Assembly: GCA_963708675.1 (NCBI GenBank) | Contig: CAVPTO010000003.1 | Coordinates: forward strand, 2,790,001-2,854,000 | Reading direction: 5' to 3' | DNA: 64,000 nt | Source: DATAXP01 sp963708675 | Lineage (GTDB): Bacteria > Planctomycetota > Planctomycetia > Pirellulales > PNKZ01 | Shown here: positions 36,684 through 48,178 of the stretch, one piece after another | How positions within the stretch are numbered: the first letter of the stretch is position 1 | How the letters are laid out: every line of letters begins with the position of its first letter | Program-made: the position numbers and the translations under genes | The notes under the pieces: generated by a model | Seen by the model: only the letters and a program-made list of their open reading frames with translations | What the model was told of the DNA's origin: nothing | Databases searched by the model: none

Positions 36684-38120
36684 ATGCCGCCTGCCGTCGT
36701 CCGCGCGTTGTCGTTGAAACTGACGCTGCCGCGAGTCGTTTTATTTGCATTGCTGTTGGTCGCGTGCCCCGCGGCGAACTTTCCAGCAGCGATCGCTGCC
36801 GAGAAGCGGCCGAACCTGATCGTGCTGCTCGTCGACGATCTGCGTTGGAACACGCTCGGGTTCATGGGCGACCCCGTCGTGCAGTCGCCGAACATCGACA
36901 AGCTCGCGGCTCGTGGCGTGACGTTTCGCAACTGTTTTGTAACGACGTCGATTTGCTGGGTCAGCCGCGCGTCGATTTTTAGCGGCACGTGGTACTCACG
37001 TCATCGCATCGAGCGCGGCAACATGGCTCTCAACGACCAGCAGTGGGCGAATTCGTATCCGATGCTGCTTCGCAGCGCGGGTTATCGCACCGGGTTCATT
37101 GGCAAGTTCGGCGTCGGCGGGCCTAAGGAGCTCAAGGTCATCGCCAACGACTTCGACTATTGGCGAGGCTTGCCCGGCCAAGGGGGCGACTTCTTCGAGG
37201 CCGACGACCCGACGCACACGCACAAGACGGCACGTTTCGGCAACGAGGCGCTCGAGTTCATCTCAGGCTGCAAGCCCGATCAACCGTTCTGCCTGTCGTT
37301 GAGTTTCAATGCCGTGCATGCCCGCGATAAGGAGGCGCGCGAGTATCCGCCCGACGATCGCGATGCGCGATTATATGACGACAAGCAGATGCCCGTGCCG
37401 CCACTGGCGACCGACGAGGCGTGGCGGCGCTTGCCAACGGACGTGCAGGAGTGTGAAGGCCGCGTGCGGTGGAAGCTCCGCTTCGACACGCCGGAGAAAA
37501 TGCAGTCGATCCTTCGCGATTACTATCGGCTCATCACGGGCGTCGATCGCGAAGTGGGCCGGATCGTCGAGGCGCTCGAGAATGCCAAGCTCGCCGACAA
37601 CACGGTCATCGTGTTCACTTCCGACAACGGTTACGCGCTGGGCGATCGGGGCATGGCCGACAAGTGGTTCATGTACGAAGAGGACATTCGTGTTCCGCTG
37701 GTCGTGGTCGATCCGCGGCTATCGAGTTCTCTGCGAGGCCGCACCGTCGATGCGATGACGCTCAACGTCGATATTCCTCCGACGTTGTTGGAACTCGCCG
37801 GGGTGAGCGTTCCGTCGTCGATGCAAGGCCGCAGTCTGATGCCGATGATCGAGGACAATCGCACGCCGAAGGACTGGCGCACCGACTTCTTCTACGAGCA
37901 TCATTTCTCGGGCGCCGTGTCGATTCCTTCGACCGAAGGCGTGCGAACCGAGCAGTTCGCATACCTCCGGTGGATCGACGCCAACCCCGTCGGCGAGGAA
38001 CTGTACGACTTGCGTAGCGATCCCTTGGAAGAGAAGAATCTCGTCAACGACCCGGTCTACGCGGCAACGCTAGAGTCGCTGCGACAGCGATGGGCGGTGC
38101 TTAAGGAGCAAGCGAAGTGA
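36684..38120 (+). CDS. Secreted sulfatase with a C-W-V-S-R signature
   Basis: About 478 residues from ATG 36684 (a TTG lies 12 bases upstream). The hydrophobic N-terminal segment 'VVLFALLLVACPAANFPAAI' is the signal. Metal block 'NLIVLLVDDLRWNTLGFMG', formylglycine block 'TSICWVSRASIFSG', then 'GFIGKFGVGG' and 'FTSDNGYALGDRGMADK'. The signature is C-x-V-x-R where most sulfatases have C-x-P/A-x-R; the Cys and Arg are kept, so it may still be converted. The C-terminal 'EELYDLRSDPLEEKNL' is typical of the mucin/N-acetylglucosamine-sulfatase-like group. It is followed by a sialate-esterase-like gene, again pointing to glycan breakdown. Confidence 0.88.
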   Translation: MPPAVVRALSLKLTLPRVVLFALLLVACPAANFPAAIAAEKRPNLIVLLVDDLRWNTLGFMGDPVVQSPNIDKLAARGVTFRNCFVTTSICWVSRASIFSGTWYSRHRIERGNMALNDQQWANSYPMLLRSAGYRTGFIGKFGVGGPKELKVIANDFDYWRGLPGQGGDFFEADDPTHTHKTARFGNEALEFISGCKPDQPFCLSLSFNAVHARDKEAREYPPDDRDARLYDDKQMPVPPLATDEAWRRLPTDVQECEGRVRWKLRFDTPEKMQSILRDYYRLITGVDREVGRIVEALENAKLADNTVIVFTSDNGYALGDRGMADKWFMYEEDIRVPLVVVDPRLSSSLRGRTVDAMTLNVDIPPTLLELAGVSVPSSMQGRSLMPMIEDNRTPKDWRTDFFYEHHFSGAVSIPSTEGVRTEQFAYLRWIDANPVGEELYDLRSDPLEEKNLVNDPVYAATLESLRQRWAVLKEQAK

Positions 38121-38340
38121 AGCTTGCAACGTTTGCCATCGTTGTCATTCAGGGAAACGTGATTTACGCACGGGACGCGATAAGATTCTGGTCGACGGCC
38201 AACCTCAGGTCGTCCCGCCGCGTTATCAGTATGCTGTCTTCATCGAAACGAATGCGGGCGCTCCCGCGGGCGTCCATTTCTCTGCCAATCTGTTTCATCC
38301 GGGAACGGATGGCGTCTCGAATTTCACTCGAACCGTAACG
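38117..38340 (+). pseudogene. Degraded or frameshifted short coding segment, function unknown
   Basis: A GTG overlapping the sulfatase stop opens a frame 'KLATFAIVVIQGNVIYARD' to about 38175. The +2 frame from about 38170 then reads well-behaved protein ('ILVDGQPQVVPPRYQYAVF', 'AGVHFSANLFHPGTDGVS') to about 38340, where it loses character. The two halves look like one small gene broken by an indel, or a remnant. I do not recognise the family. Confidence 0.35.
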
Positions 38341-38387
38341 ACTAAAAGATCATCGACCTTCCATCGCAACCTTGGGGTGAACGAACC

Positions 38388-39911
38388 ATGCATCGACAAA
38401 TCGCCACGCTCGCTTTCGTATTCAGCTCGATCTACGGACTTGTCAATGTCCGCGCCGATGTGAAGTTGCCGGCCGTGTTCTCCGATCACATGGTCGTGCA
38501 GGCTGGCGCGGCGGTGCCTGTGTGGGGATGGGCCGATTCGGGTGAAGAAGTCACGGTGACGCTCGGCAAGCAGTCGAAGACCGCCCGCGCGGGGGCCGAC
38601 GGCAAATGGTCGCTCAAGCTCGACAAGCTGTCGTCGACAAGCGAGCCGCAGACGATGACCGTCAAAGGCAAGAACGCGTTGACGATCCAGGACGTGTTGA
38701 TCGGCGAGGTGTGGCTGGCCTCGGGACAGTCGAACATGGCGTTCACGGTTGCTTCGGTCAAGAACGCTCAGAGCGAGATTGCGGCCGCGAACTATCCAAC
38801 GTTGCGAATGTTCAAAGTCACCAACAACTCACAACGAACACCGCAGGATGAGTGCACCGGTCGATGGGACGTTTGCTCGCCGCAGAGCGTGAACGGCTTC
38901 TCGGCCGTCGCTTACTTCTTTGGTCGCGAGTTGAACCAGAAGCTGAACGTGCCGGTCGGAATGATCAACTCGTCGGTGGGTGGAACCGATATCGCTGCGT
39001 GGACAAGCGAGGACGTGCAAATGCCGATCACGGCCCTCAAGGCGGGCTTCGACGCTTGGAAGGCCAAAGACGTCGCATACACGCCCGAAGCCGCGAAGGC
39101 CGCGTACGAAAAGCAGCTTGCCGCTTGGACGGCGAGCGCCGAGAAGGCGAAGGCCGAAGGCAAGTCGCTGCCGCGCAAGCCGACGCTGCAAGTGCAACCT
39201 CGCACCGACAAGAATCATCCAGCCAATCTGTTCAACGGCATGATCGCGCCGCTCATTCCCTACGCCATTCATGGCGCGATTTGGTATCAAGGCGAGCACA
39301 ACACGGGCTCGGAAACGGCTGCGAAGCTGTACTACACGCAGTTGCCGTTGATGGTGAACGATTGGCGGACGCGATGGGGCTACGATTTCCCGTTCGCGTG
39401 GGTGCAACTGCCGAATCTCGACAAGGCCGATTACCGACCGATTGTGCGGGACGCGATGTTGCAAGGTCTGAAGCTAAAGCACACAGGCATGGCCGTCACG
39501 ACCGACGTCGGCGAAGCGAACGACAACCATCCGAAGAACAAGCAGGACGTCGGCCTGCGACTGGCGATGTGGGCGCTTGGCGATGTGTATGGCCAGAAGG
39601 TCGCCACCTCGGGCCCGTTGCCGAGCGGCAAAGACGTCACCGGCAGCAACGTCGTGCTTCGCTTCAAGCACACCGATGGAGGCCTCGTCGCCAAGGGTGG
39701 CGGCGCGCTGAAAGGCTTCGTCATCGCTGGCGACGACGGTGAGTGGAAGCCGGCGCAAGCGAAGATCGACGGTGACACGGTCGTCGTGTCGAGCTCTGAA
39801 GTGAAGAAGCCCGTCGCGGTACGATACGCATGGACTGGCAACCCCGACGGCAATCTGTTCAACGGGGCAGGCCTTCCTGCTTCGCCGTTCAAAACCGACG
39901 GTCAGGATTAG
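38388..39911 (+). CDS. Secreted sialate O-acetylesterase-like esterase (SGNH, DUF303/SASA)
   Basis: 507 residues. A signal peptide (LAFVFSSIYGLVNVRA) is followed by a beta-sandwich opening 'VKLPAVFSDHMVVQAGAAVP'. The catalytic Ser is in 'VWLASGQSNMAF' (G-Q-S-N-M) and a conserved block in 'AIWYQGEHNTG'; 'GMAVTTDVGEANDNHPKNK' carries the late Asp/His. This is the standard planctomycete/bacteroidete sialic-acid 9-O-acetylesterase-like layout; the true substrate may be any O-acetylated sugar. It lies 268 bases downstream of a sulfatase. Confidence 0.9.
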   Translation: MHRQIATLAFVFSSIYGLVNVRADVKLPAVFSDHMVVQAGAAVPVWGWADSGEEVTVTLGKQSKTARAGADGKWSLKLDKLSSTSEPQTMTVKGKNALTIQDVLIGEVWLASGQSNMAFTVASVKNAQSEIAAANYPTLRMFKVTNNSQRTPQDECTGRWDVCSPQSVNGFSAVAYFFGRELNQKLNVPVGMINSSVGGTDIAAWTSEDVQMPITALKAGFDAWKAKDVAYTPEAAKAAYEKQLAAWTASAEKAKAEGKSLPRKPTLQVQPRTDKNHPANLFNGMIAPLIPYAIHGAIWYQGEHNTGSETAAKLYYTQLPLMVNDWRTRWGYDFPFAWVQLPNLDKADYRPIVRDAMLQGLKLKHTGMAVTTDVGEANDNHPKNKQDVGLRLAMWALGDVYGQKVATSGPLPSGKDVTGSNVVLRFKHTDGGLVAKGGGALKGFVIAGDDGEWKPAQAKIDGDTVVVSSSEVKKPVAVRYAWTGNPDGNLFNGAGLPASPFKTDGQD

Positions 39912-40160
39912 GTTTGCGAACTATCATCGTCAGCTCATCTGCCGACGCTCAACCGTCAGAACATGTCGTGGCAAAACACGCTCACGATGTGAACGTCGCC
40001 GGCGAGATAGAACTGCGACATTTCGTCGCGTCACTTGCGATCCGATTCTAAAGTGCAGGAAACCACTGCGCCTTTGTAGGGCAGTCCCGCCGCATTTTCT
40101 TGTATCTCACAAAGCATTCCCTAGAATGCCGGTCCGATGCACTGCTAGCAATCGCGCTCG

Positions 40161-43100
40161 ATGAGCACGATTTTGTGTGTTGTGTTAAGGGGCCGTCTGG
40201 TGATCTATCGGTATGTTCGCTGGTTGCCAGCGAAGACGTGTGACCATTGCAGTGTCGCAGGTGACGTTCAGTGTCGTGATCGATACTGCATTCGCGCCGC
40301 TCTGACGTTCGCAACCTCTCTATTCTTTCTCTGGTGTGCGACGGCTCGCGGACAAACGACATTTACTTTCACTGGTGTCAACGGCTCGCTTACGTCGTCG
40401 GGTAATTGGATCGGCGGCACTCCTACCGGATTGTCGAGCGACGTCTGGTGGTTCGAGAACGCCAACGGCGGAACGCTTTCGATCACCGACGACCTCAGCA
40501 GCCCGTACAACGTTGGCAGCATCGTCTTCGGTCCGAGCGCCGCCGCATTCAACTTCGCAGGCTTTGGCGCCAAGACGCTGAACCTCTACGGCGGCCTCAG
40601 CAACCTTGGCTCGAACCTCGAGCAATTCGGCGCGACGATTAACTTTGCGTTGCAGCAGAATGTCACGTTCACGACGAACGTCGCTGGAGGGCTGTCGATC
40701 GGCGGTGTGATCAGCGGCGTCGGTGTCGGCATCACGAAGGCGGGGCTCGGCACGCTGACGCTCACCGGCACGAACGCTTACACCGGCGCGACGAACGTTG
40801 CTGGTGGAACGCTCGTTCTCGATTTCGCACACTCATCGGCTGCAGCAAATGGCATCCTCGGCAGCATCTCCGGTGCGTATTCCGCTCTCAATATGACGGG
40901 CGGTGCGCTTGCGATCGTTGGCAAAGCGAGCGAGACCGATAGGCAAACGTTCAGCGGACTGACGGTTGGCAGCGCGACGGCGGGCACGCCGGGCGTCGCC
41001 GCGACGATTGCCGTCACCACGGGTGGCTCGGCAGGCGCGAGTGTCGGTGTGAACCTCGGTGCGATCGCGGTCAATGTCGGCAGCACGTTGAACTTCGCGC
41101 CCGGCGCGGGCGTCACGCTCACTACGAGCACCAACAACGTCGGCGCAGGCATCCTTGGCGGCGCAGTGTTCTATTCGTCTGGCGCATCGCGCCAACGACT
41201 TCGCCACGTCGCTCACCGGAGGTCAGATCGGTGCGCTTCCGTCGGCGAGTTACGCCGCAAAGATCGGCTCCTCACAAGTCATCGCGGCCAGCGATGCAAA
41301 CAAGATCGTTTCGTTCAATGGAACGAATTTCTCGAACGTCGTCGATGTTCCCACGGGCACCACCGTTATTGACGGCTTGCGATTTCAAGTCGCCGCGGCC
41401 GCTCGCGACAACGGCCTCAGCCTCGGTGGCAATGTCCTCGTCGTCTCAGATAACGGCGCGAGCACAGGCGTCGGCGGAGTCATCATTTCGTCGGTGGCGA
41501 ATGGTTTCGCACAAACGATCAGCGGCGATGTCGGCGGCGGCATCACGGGAGGCAAGGAACTCGTGCTCGAAGTGAACGCGTCGCAGCAGTTGATGGTCAA
41601 AGCGCCGATCATCGACAACGGCGCGAGCAATCCGCTGGCCGTCGTCATCAGTGGCGGCGGGATCACGACGTTCAGCGGCGTCAACGCATACACAGGCAAT
41701 ACCTATGTCAACGGCGGAACTTTGTTCATCGCCTCGAACATATCGCTCGGGCAACAAGCGTTGGCTGCGACGTTACTTCTCAGCGGCGGGGTCGTGAACG
41801 CTGCGACTTCGATGACGCTCGACAACAGCGGCTCGAACGCGAGGCCCGTGGTGTTGGGCGTCAGTGGCGGCGGACTCGGCGCGATGAATGGCGCGGGTTT
41901 GACCGTCGATGGCTTTATCAGCGGCGTCGGAGGACTGACCAAAACCGATAGCGGCGGGACGATGACGTTGTCTGGGCCGAACACATATCAAGGAGGTACG
42001 ACCCTCTCGTCGGGCATTCTCGTGATCACGAACGAGGCGGCCAATGGAACAAGCGGCTCTCTCGGAGTGGCGCCCGCGTCGGCTGCGACATCCGTCACGT
42101 TCAGCGGATCGTCCAGTGCTGCGACACTGCAGTTCGCTGTTTCCGACCTCACGCTCCAAGCCAACCGCGGCGTGTTCGTCGCCAACAACTTCGTCGCGTC
42201 GCTCGACACGTTGGGCAACAACGAAACCATCGCCGGTGCGATTTCGATCGCGCCGGGCGGGGCGCTGAACAAGTTGAGTTCCGGAACTCTTTCGTTAACC
42301 GGCGCAGTCAGCGGGGCCGGCTCGATCGTGGTCTCCAGTGGGTCGCTTGTCTTATCGGGAGCGAACTCATATTCAGGCGGCACGGCGATCAACGTAGCCA
42401 CCTTGCGAGTCAGCAACGGCAACAACCTCGGAACGGGCGCCGTGACGATCAGCGGCGGAATGCTGAGCGTCGCCGCCAGCACGACGTTCGGTCAGTCAAT
42501 GTATCTCGGCGCGGCTTCGTCCGGCGCGAATACCATCGCCGTTGACGCGAATCAAACCGTGACGCTCAGTGCGACCGCGGCGATTCACGACGCCAGCGGT
42601 ACGTCGTCCCCGAAGGGACTGACCTTCAACGGCCCAGGCACCTTGATGCTTCAAGCCACGAGCGACTATTCGCACGGCACGACGATCGCCGCCGGCATCG
42701 TGCAAATCTCGTCGAACAGCAACCTCGGCACGGGCGCGATCACGTTAAGCGGTGGCACGCTGGAAGTGCTGACTTCGGCCGGGACGATCAATTCGACACG
42801 CCCGCTGTTCGTCGCGGCATCGAGCGCTGCGAGCACCGTGCTCGTCGATTCTGGCGCGAATTACAACTTGAATGGCGTTGTGAGCGGTGGCGGCGCGTTG
42901 AATCTCGGCAACGGCAGTTGCGTTGGCCTCGGCGGCAACTTCGCAGGATTCAGCGGCTCGCTGCAAGCCCTTCAAGGCGACGTGAACGTCACCTCCGCTT
43001 CGGCCGTCGGCGCGTCGGAGGCCGTCGTCCTCAATGGCAACAGCTTGCTGATCGCCGACGGACTGGGGACGTTGACCCTCGGAAGCGTCACAGGCAACGG

Positions 43101-46100
43101 CACGTTGCAGCTTGGCGCGAACGACACGCTGTTCGTTGCGAATATCAGCGGCACCTTGAGCGCGACACTTGGTTCAAACGCGATTCTCAAAGTTGGCGAT
43201 GCCGGTTCGCACGCCGTCACGGGAACCCTAGGAGTTGCCAGCGGCGCGTCGAATATCTCGCTCGCAAAAGTGGGCTCGGGCACTGTCACCTGGACGGGCG
43301 GCGTCTCGAACACGGCCATCTCCGTTGCCGCGGGGACGCTTGCGTTGCGACTTGGCGCCAGTGGCACATCACTATCGAACGACACCGTGTCATTGTCTGG
43401 TGGCACGCTCAATTTAACGAACGATGGCACGACGACGGTTCAGACGCTCGGCACGTTGACCCTCGGGGCGGGATTATCAGGAATCTCTGTCGACAATGCC
43501 GCTTCGAACGCGGCCGTCACACTGTCGTCGGTTCTCAGTCTCAACGCAAATTATCTGACGAGCAGCTTTCTGGTGGTCACAAGCGACGGCGACAACAGCC
43601 TCGGCGCAGGAAACGCTGCCGGTGCGTTCAATGTCACGTTCTCTTCGGTGAGCAATCCACTGCGGAGCGACAACTCCAATGGTTCGACGACGTGGGGATC
43701 GCCTAACGCGCCGATTATCCCTTTCGCAATTTACACGGGGCCGAGTGGCTCAAGTTTGCTGACGTATGACACGGGTGGCGCAAACGGTACGGGCACAGGG
43801 TTGCGACCGCTGACGTCGAGCGAGTACGTGGCGTCGATCGCAGCCGGCGACAATGTCGTGCTCGCCAGCAACGGCAACACGGTCGCCGCGAACACGTCGA
43901 TTCTCAGTTTGCTGATCACCGCCACTGGAACGACGACGCACACGGCACTCACGATCTCCGATGGATCTACGCTCACCATCCAGAACCAACTTCTCGCGTT
44001 TGCGGGGACGAACAACGTCATTGCACCGTCTGGGTCGACCGGCGCGTTGACGTTCAATACCGCCAACGCGCTCACGGGTAAAGTTGGAACGATCTATGGC
44101 CCTGCGGGCACGAGCAACACCGTCTCGGCGGTGATCAGTGGCAATATCACCTTGCTGAAGGCCGGCGGTGGGCAGTTGAATCTGACGGCGACCAACACCT
44201 ACACCGGAGGCACCTATCTCGAAGGGGGCACCGTGGGCGTGACCAGTCGTGCGTCAATCAGCCCAGGAAACACGACGACTACGTTCACCGGCGATGCCGC
44301 GATCAAGTATCTCGCGAGCTTACTTTCGGCCGCCACCAAGCTCGAAGCGGGCAAGACGTTCGTCGTGAACTCGGGTGTCACGGGCACCTTCGATGCATCG
44401 GGCTTCCTCGTGTGGGCATCGAGCAACTTCAGCGTGTCGGGCACGATGGCGATCGCGGGGGGCACGTTCGCGCTCACGCAAAGTTCCGGCGTTGCTAAGA
44501 TCGAGCTCAACCCCAACGCCATCGGGGGCGCTACGGCATTCAATCCTAACAGCCTGCTCCGCATCGATGCCGGCGTTGTGCAGTTGGCCACCGTCAGCGG
44601 CGCGAGCGTCGGCCAAATTCAGCACGGCACGATCGCGATCAATCCTCAAGGCGCGCTCAACGTCGGCATCGTGTCGGCAACGGTTCTGCCTCTGGTGCAG
44701 GATGCGCTTGTCCTCAATGGCGGCACGATGACGTTCACGCTTTCGTCGTCTGCCGCGATGACGATGCCGCTCAGTCAACCGATTTCCGTCAACTACGGGG
44801 ACACGACCTGGGCAGTGACGAATACGAATGCGGCCGTGACGCTGTCGGCCTCGCAGTTGAGTTCAATCGGTCTGGGCGCCGCGTTGACCCTGAGACTCGG
44901 CGGCTCGACCGCGTTGGGCGGCGGAGCTGCGACGAACTCGTTCAATCTCACCTTCACTTCGCCGCCCGCGCCAAACAACGGCGGCTACGTCTCGGGAACT
45001 CCTGCGAATGGCGTACAAGGCATCGTGCCAGGGGTTTTCGTCAGCAACGGAACGACACTCTCGCTGGCAACTTACATCGCCGGTGCCGGTAGTGCCGGGT
45101 TCCGCGCACTCACCACTTCCGATTCGCTTCAAGTGACGACAACCTGGCCGACGGTCGCCACGGGTTCAGGAAGCAGCGGTTGGTCGAATGTCACACTGAA
45201 CAACACCGCCACCGTGAGTATGACGACCAATGCAACAATCAATTCGCTGTTGCTCAACGGCGCCGGGAACTTGGATCTTCAGGGCAAAACGCTGACGGTC
45301 ATGGGCGGCGTGGTCGCCAACGCCGGTGTTGGCTCGAACGTGTCAATCACCAACGGCAATCTGACGTTCGGCAGCGGCAACACGCTGGTCGTCAACGGCG
45401 TGACCTCCAACGAAGGATTCATCTACACGAACCCGGCGGCGACCGCGACCACCTCGATCAACGTGACCGTGACCGATGCCGACAATCCCGTCACCTTGGT
45501 CATCGACTCTTCGAACCATACCACGGTGCTCGATACGAATGGCGTGCTGGCGAACACAGGCGGCGTGATTGTCACCGGTCAGAACACCGTCTTTCAACTG
45601 CAGAATCCCAACACGCCGTCGGCCTTGGCTAGCGGCATCACCTTCGCAGGCAGCGGCTCGACGCTCGCGCTTCGCGGCCCCACGCCAGGCAATACTTCGA
45701 ACTGGTTTGTGCCTTATGTCAGCACTGCCGTTGTGGCGGGTCTGACGGGTGCGCCATCGGCGTCGGGCGCGATCATCACTTCGACGAATGCGGGGGGCGT
45801 TCTCAATCTCGGCGGCATCGCCGAGATCAGCACGACTTTTTCGGGTTCGTTCAAGGATGGAACGAGCAGCGCGCCGCTCGGCGTCAATGCGCACTTCACG
45901 AACCCGCTCACCACGCTGACGTTGACGGGCGATTCGATGACGACCAACAGCTTCTCGGGCGGTCTCACGCTCACCAGCGGCATCGTCGCGGTGGCTAATC
46001 CGGTCGCTCTCGGCGGCAATGCGGCGAACTTGAGCGGCGCGACCGTCACGTTCGCGGGGGGCACGCTGAAAATCGTCGGCACGACATTCGACGACGCAAG

Positions 46101-47298
46101 CCATCGCTTCGCGATCAAAGATAACGGCACGATCGACGTCACCGACGCCGCGGCCACGCTCGAAAAAGGGACGCAAAACCTCACGGCTAATGCGGGGCAT
46201 CTGACCGTTACCGGGGCTGGCACGCTGACGCTCACCGGCGCGGCTGCCGCACACACCGGCGGAACCAGCGTCGTCAACGGCGCAACGCTTCACGTCACCA
46301 CCACGAGTGGGCTCACCGGCGATCTCACGGTGAACGTCAACAGCACGGTTGTACTCGACGCAAACTCGACCAGTTTGGGAAGCGTGGCGCTCGCGACCGG
46401 CGGCGCCATCAACATCAACAACTCCAGTCAGGTGATTCGCAGTCTCACCGGCGACAACACCGCGGTCATCACAGGCAGCAGCGGCGCGTTGACCGTCTCG
46501 AACAGCCAAGTCGAGACAACCACCTACGACGGTCGCATCACCGGTGAGCTGAACCTGGCGTTTCATGGCGTCGCCGGCAGCGCTCAAGTTCTCACCGACA
46601 CTCAAAGCGATTTTATCGGCACCACGGAAATCGACTCAGGCAAACTGATTGTCAACGGCGCCATCGTGAACAACGGCGGCGCAACCACGCTGATTACCGT
46701 GAATGGCGGAACGCTGGCTGGTTCAGGCGTCATTGAACGCAATGTCACGATCGCCGCCGGCGGCACGATCGCACCGGGTTCCGACAGCGCGATGCCCGCC
46801 ACGCTTACCATCGGCGACGCCTCGACGCCCACCGCGCTCACGATCCAAGGAACATACGACTGGGATCTGCGAATCGCCGATCCGACGCAGGCGGCATCTT
46901 CATCGTCCAGCGATCTCATCGAATTGCTCGGTTCGAATCAGACGCTGACGCTCGGCGCCGGATCGGTGTTGAGCCTCGCGCTGTCATCGACTCCCGACGC
47001 CAGCGATTTTTGGACGATCAATCACATTTGGAATCTCGTGACAGGGACGGCGCTCGCGCCTCTCGGCAATTTCGGCACCTTGACCGACGGAACGCACAGT
47101 TCGACGACAAACCACCTGGGCGGCTACTTGGGAACGAACGGCTACTTCACCGTGGACGAATCCAACCCGAATGCGGTGCGATTGGAGTGGATCGTGGCCA
47201 CCGCCGTTCCCGAGCCAGGGGCGATGCTGCTCGGCATTCTCGCGGCCATCGGCGTCGGCGTTCGCCTGCGACGGCGCGCTACTCACTCGCATGGATAG
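40161..47298 (+). CDS. Giant autotransporter-type beta-strand-repeat protein with PEP-CTERM anchor (one-base frameshift)
   Basis: Frames 40161-41185 and 41187-47298 join to 2,378 residues if one base near 41186 is removed ('SSGARANDFATSLTGGQI'). The N-terminus has a long lead and then a hydrophobic export segment ending 'FFLWCATARGQ'. The body is built from many copies of the autotransporter-associated repeat, for example 'ITKAGLGTLTLTGTNAYTG' then 'NVAGGTLVL', recurring about every 70-110 residues; it is very rich in Gly, Ser, Thr and Ala and nearly lacks Cys. The C-terminus is a sorting signal: 'TAVPEPGAMLLGILAAIGVG' followed by RLRRR. The protein should be exported, cut and anchored by an exosortase, forming a long surface filament or adhesin. 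A terminator follows at 47358. Confidence 0.88.
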
Positions 47299-47357
47299 TG
47301 AGCGCCGAGAAGAGCCCGATATTCGGCAACCCGGACCCGGACAGAAATCCGGTATAG

Positions 47358-47378
47358 CCCCGCCTCGCGGGGTTTTTT
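47358..47378 (+). terminator. Rho-independent terminator of the repeat-protein gene
   Basis: CCCCGC (47358-47363), loop CTC, GCGGGG (47367-47372), then six T (47373-47378). It lies 60 bases after the stop codon of the giant protein. Textbook form. Confidence 0.92.
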
Positions 47379-47404
47379 CACGCGCCGGCGGGTAGGATGA
47401 TGGC

Positions 47405-47680
47405 ATGAAAAAGAGCAAGAAACGACCGAAGCCCGAAACACCAAGTCGGCGACTGAGCACGACTCCGTGGATCGTACTCTTATTCACGTCCTTGGTGATC
47501 GCGTGCCTCTGTGTGGTGCTCGATGTTCCATTAGAGATGTTCGTACTGGGCACTGTGCATGAGGACAGAACAGATGTCGTCATCGGCAGAGCACTCAACT
47601 ATATCGTGAACGGCGCGATGTGCGTGACATTTATGAGCGTAGCCGGGTGGATCGTCACAGCGCGGGCGAATCGCAGATAA
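47405..47680 (+). CDS. Small two-TM membrane protein, unknown
   Basis: 91 residues with a Lys/Arg-rich N-terminus ('MKKSKKRPKPETPSRRL') and two hydrophobic segments (about 21-43, 'WIVLLFTSLVIACLCVVL', and about 66-84, 'YIVNGAMCVTFMSVAGWIV'). It follows the terminator by 26 bases. No family recognised. The first of three tiny membrane-protein genes in a row. Confidence 0.5.
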   Translation: MKKSKKRPKPETPSRRLSTTPWIVLLFTSLVIACLCVVLDVPLEMFVLGTVHEDRTDVVIGRALNYIVNGAMCVTFMSVAGWIVTARANRR

Positions 47681-47744
47681 TCGCCGCCGATACGACCTAT
47701 GCTGACTAACTGACTGCCCCCACCGCCCGGCATACAATGCGGGG

Positions 47745-47861
47745 ATGCAGTTCACGGTTACGCGAATGCTGATGGTCGTGGTTACCATCTCGATGGCTCT
47801 CGTCGTCGTGCGATACATCCACGTCGCGGCGGCGAACTACAGCGGACCAATGCTTCGTTAG
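47745..47861 (+). CDS. Tiny one-TM membrane protein (38 aa)
   Basis: ATG 47745 to TAG 47861. It begins 'MQFTVTRMLMVVVTISMALV' and ends in a short polar tail. Planctomycete genomes contain many short proteins opening M-(R/Q)-F-(S/T)-x-R followed by one hydrophobic helix, and this fits that style. No clear ribosome-binding site is visible. Function unknown. Confidence 0.45.
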   Translation: MQFTVTRMLMVVVTISMALVVVRYIHVAAANYSGPMLR

Positions 47862-47898
47862 GTTTCTTTTCACCCCGCGCGCCAGGTGAGAGGCACCG

Positions 47899-48162
47899 AT
47901 GGACGACGAGCAAGAGAAACGCGGACGGGGTGCGTGGGTGCGGATCGCCGGAGCATTGGTCGGCGTCATGTTATATGTGCTCTCGACTGGCCCTGTGACC
48001 TTCCTGATTTACAACGGGTACATGCCGCACTCGCTATACCCACTCACCGAAACTCTATACGCGCCCCTGGATGGCTTGGCGGAATTCAGCGACACATTTG
48101 CATTTCTGATCGATGAGTACACCGGGTTCTTCAGGTATCCGACTCGGCCGCCCACACGCTAG
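47899..48162 (+). CDS. Small membrane protein, unknown
   Basis: 87 residues: a charged N-terminus ('MDDEQEKRGRGAWVRIAG'), one hydrophobic segment ('ALVGVMLYVLSTGPVTFLIY') and a Tyr/Phe/Pro-rich outer part. AGGTGAGAGGC lies about 5-15 bases upstream and may serve as ribosome-binding site. No family recognised. Confidence 0.45.
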   Translation: MDDEQEKRGRGAWVRIAGALVGVMLYVLSTGPVTFLIYNGYMPHSLYPLTETLYAPLDGLAEFSDTFAFLIDEYTGFFRYPTRPPTR

Positions 48163-48178
48163 GTGACCAGTAGCCTAA

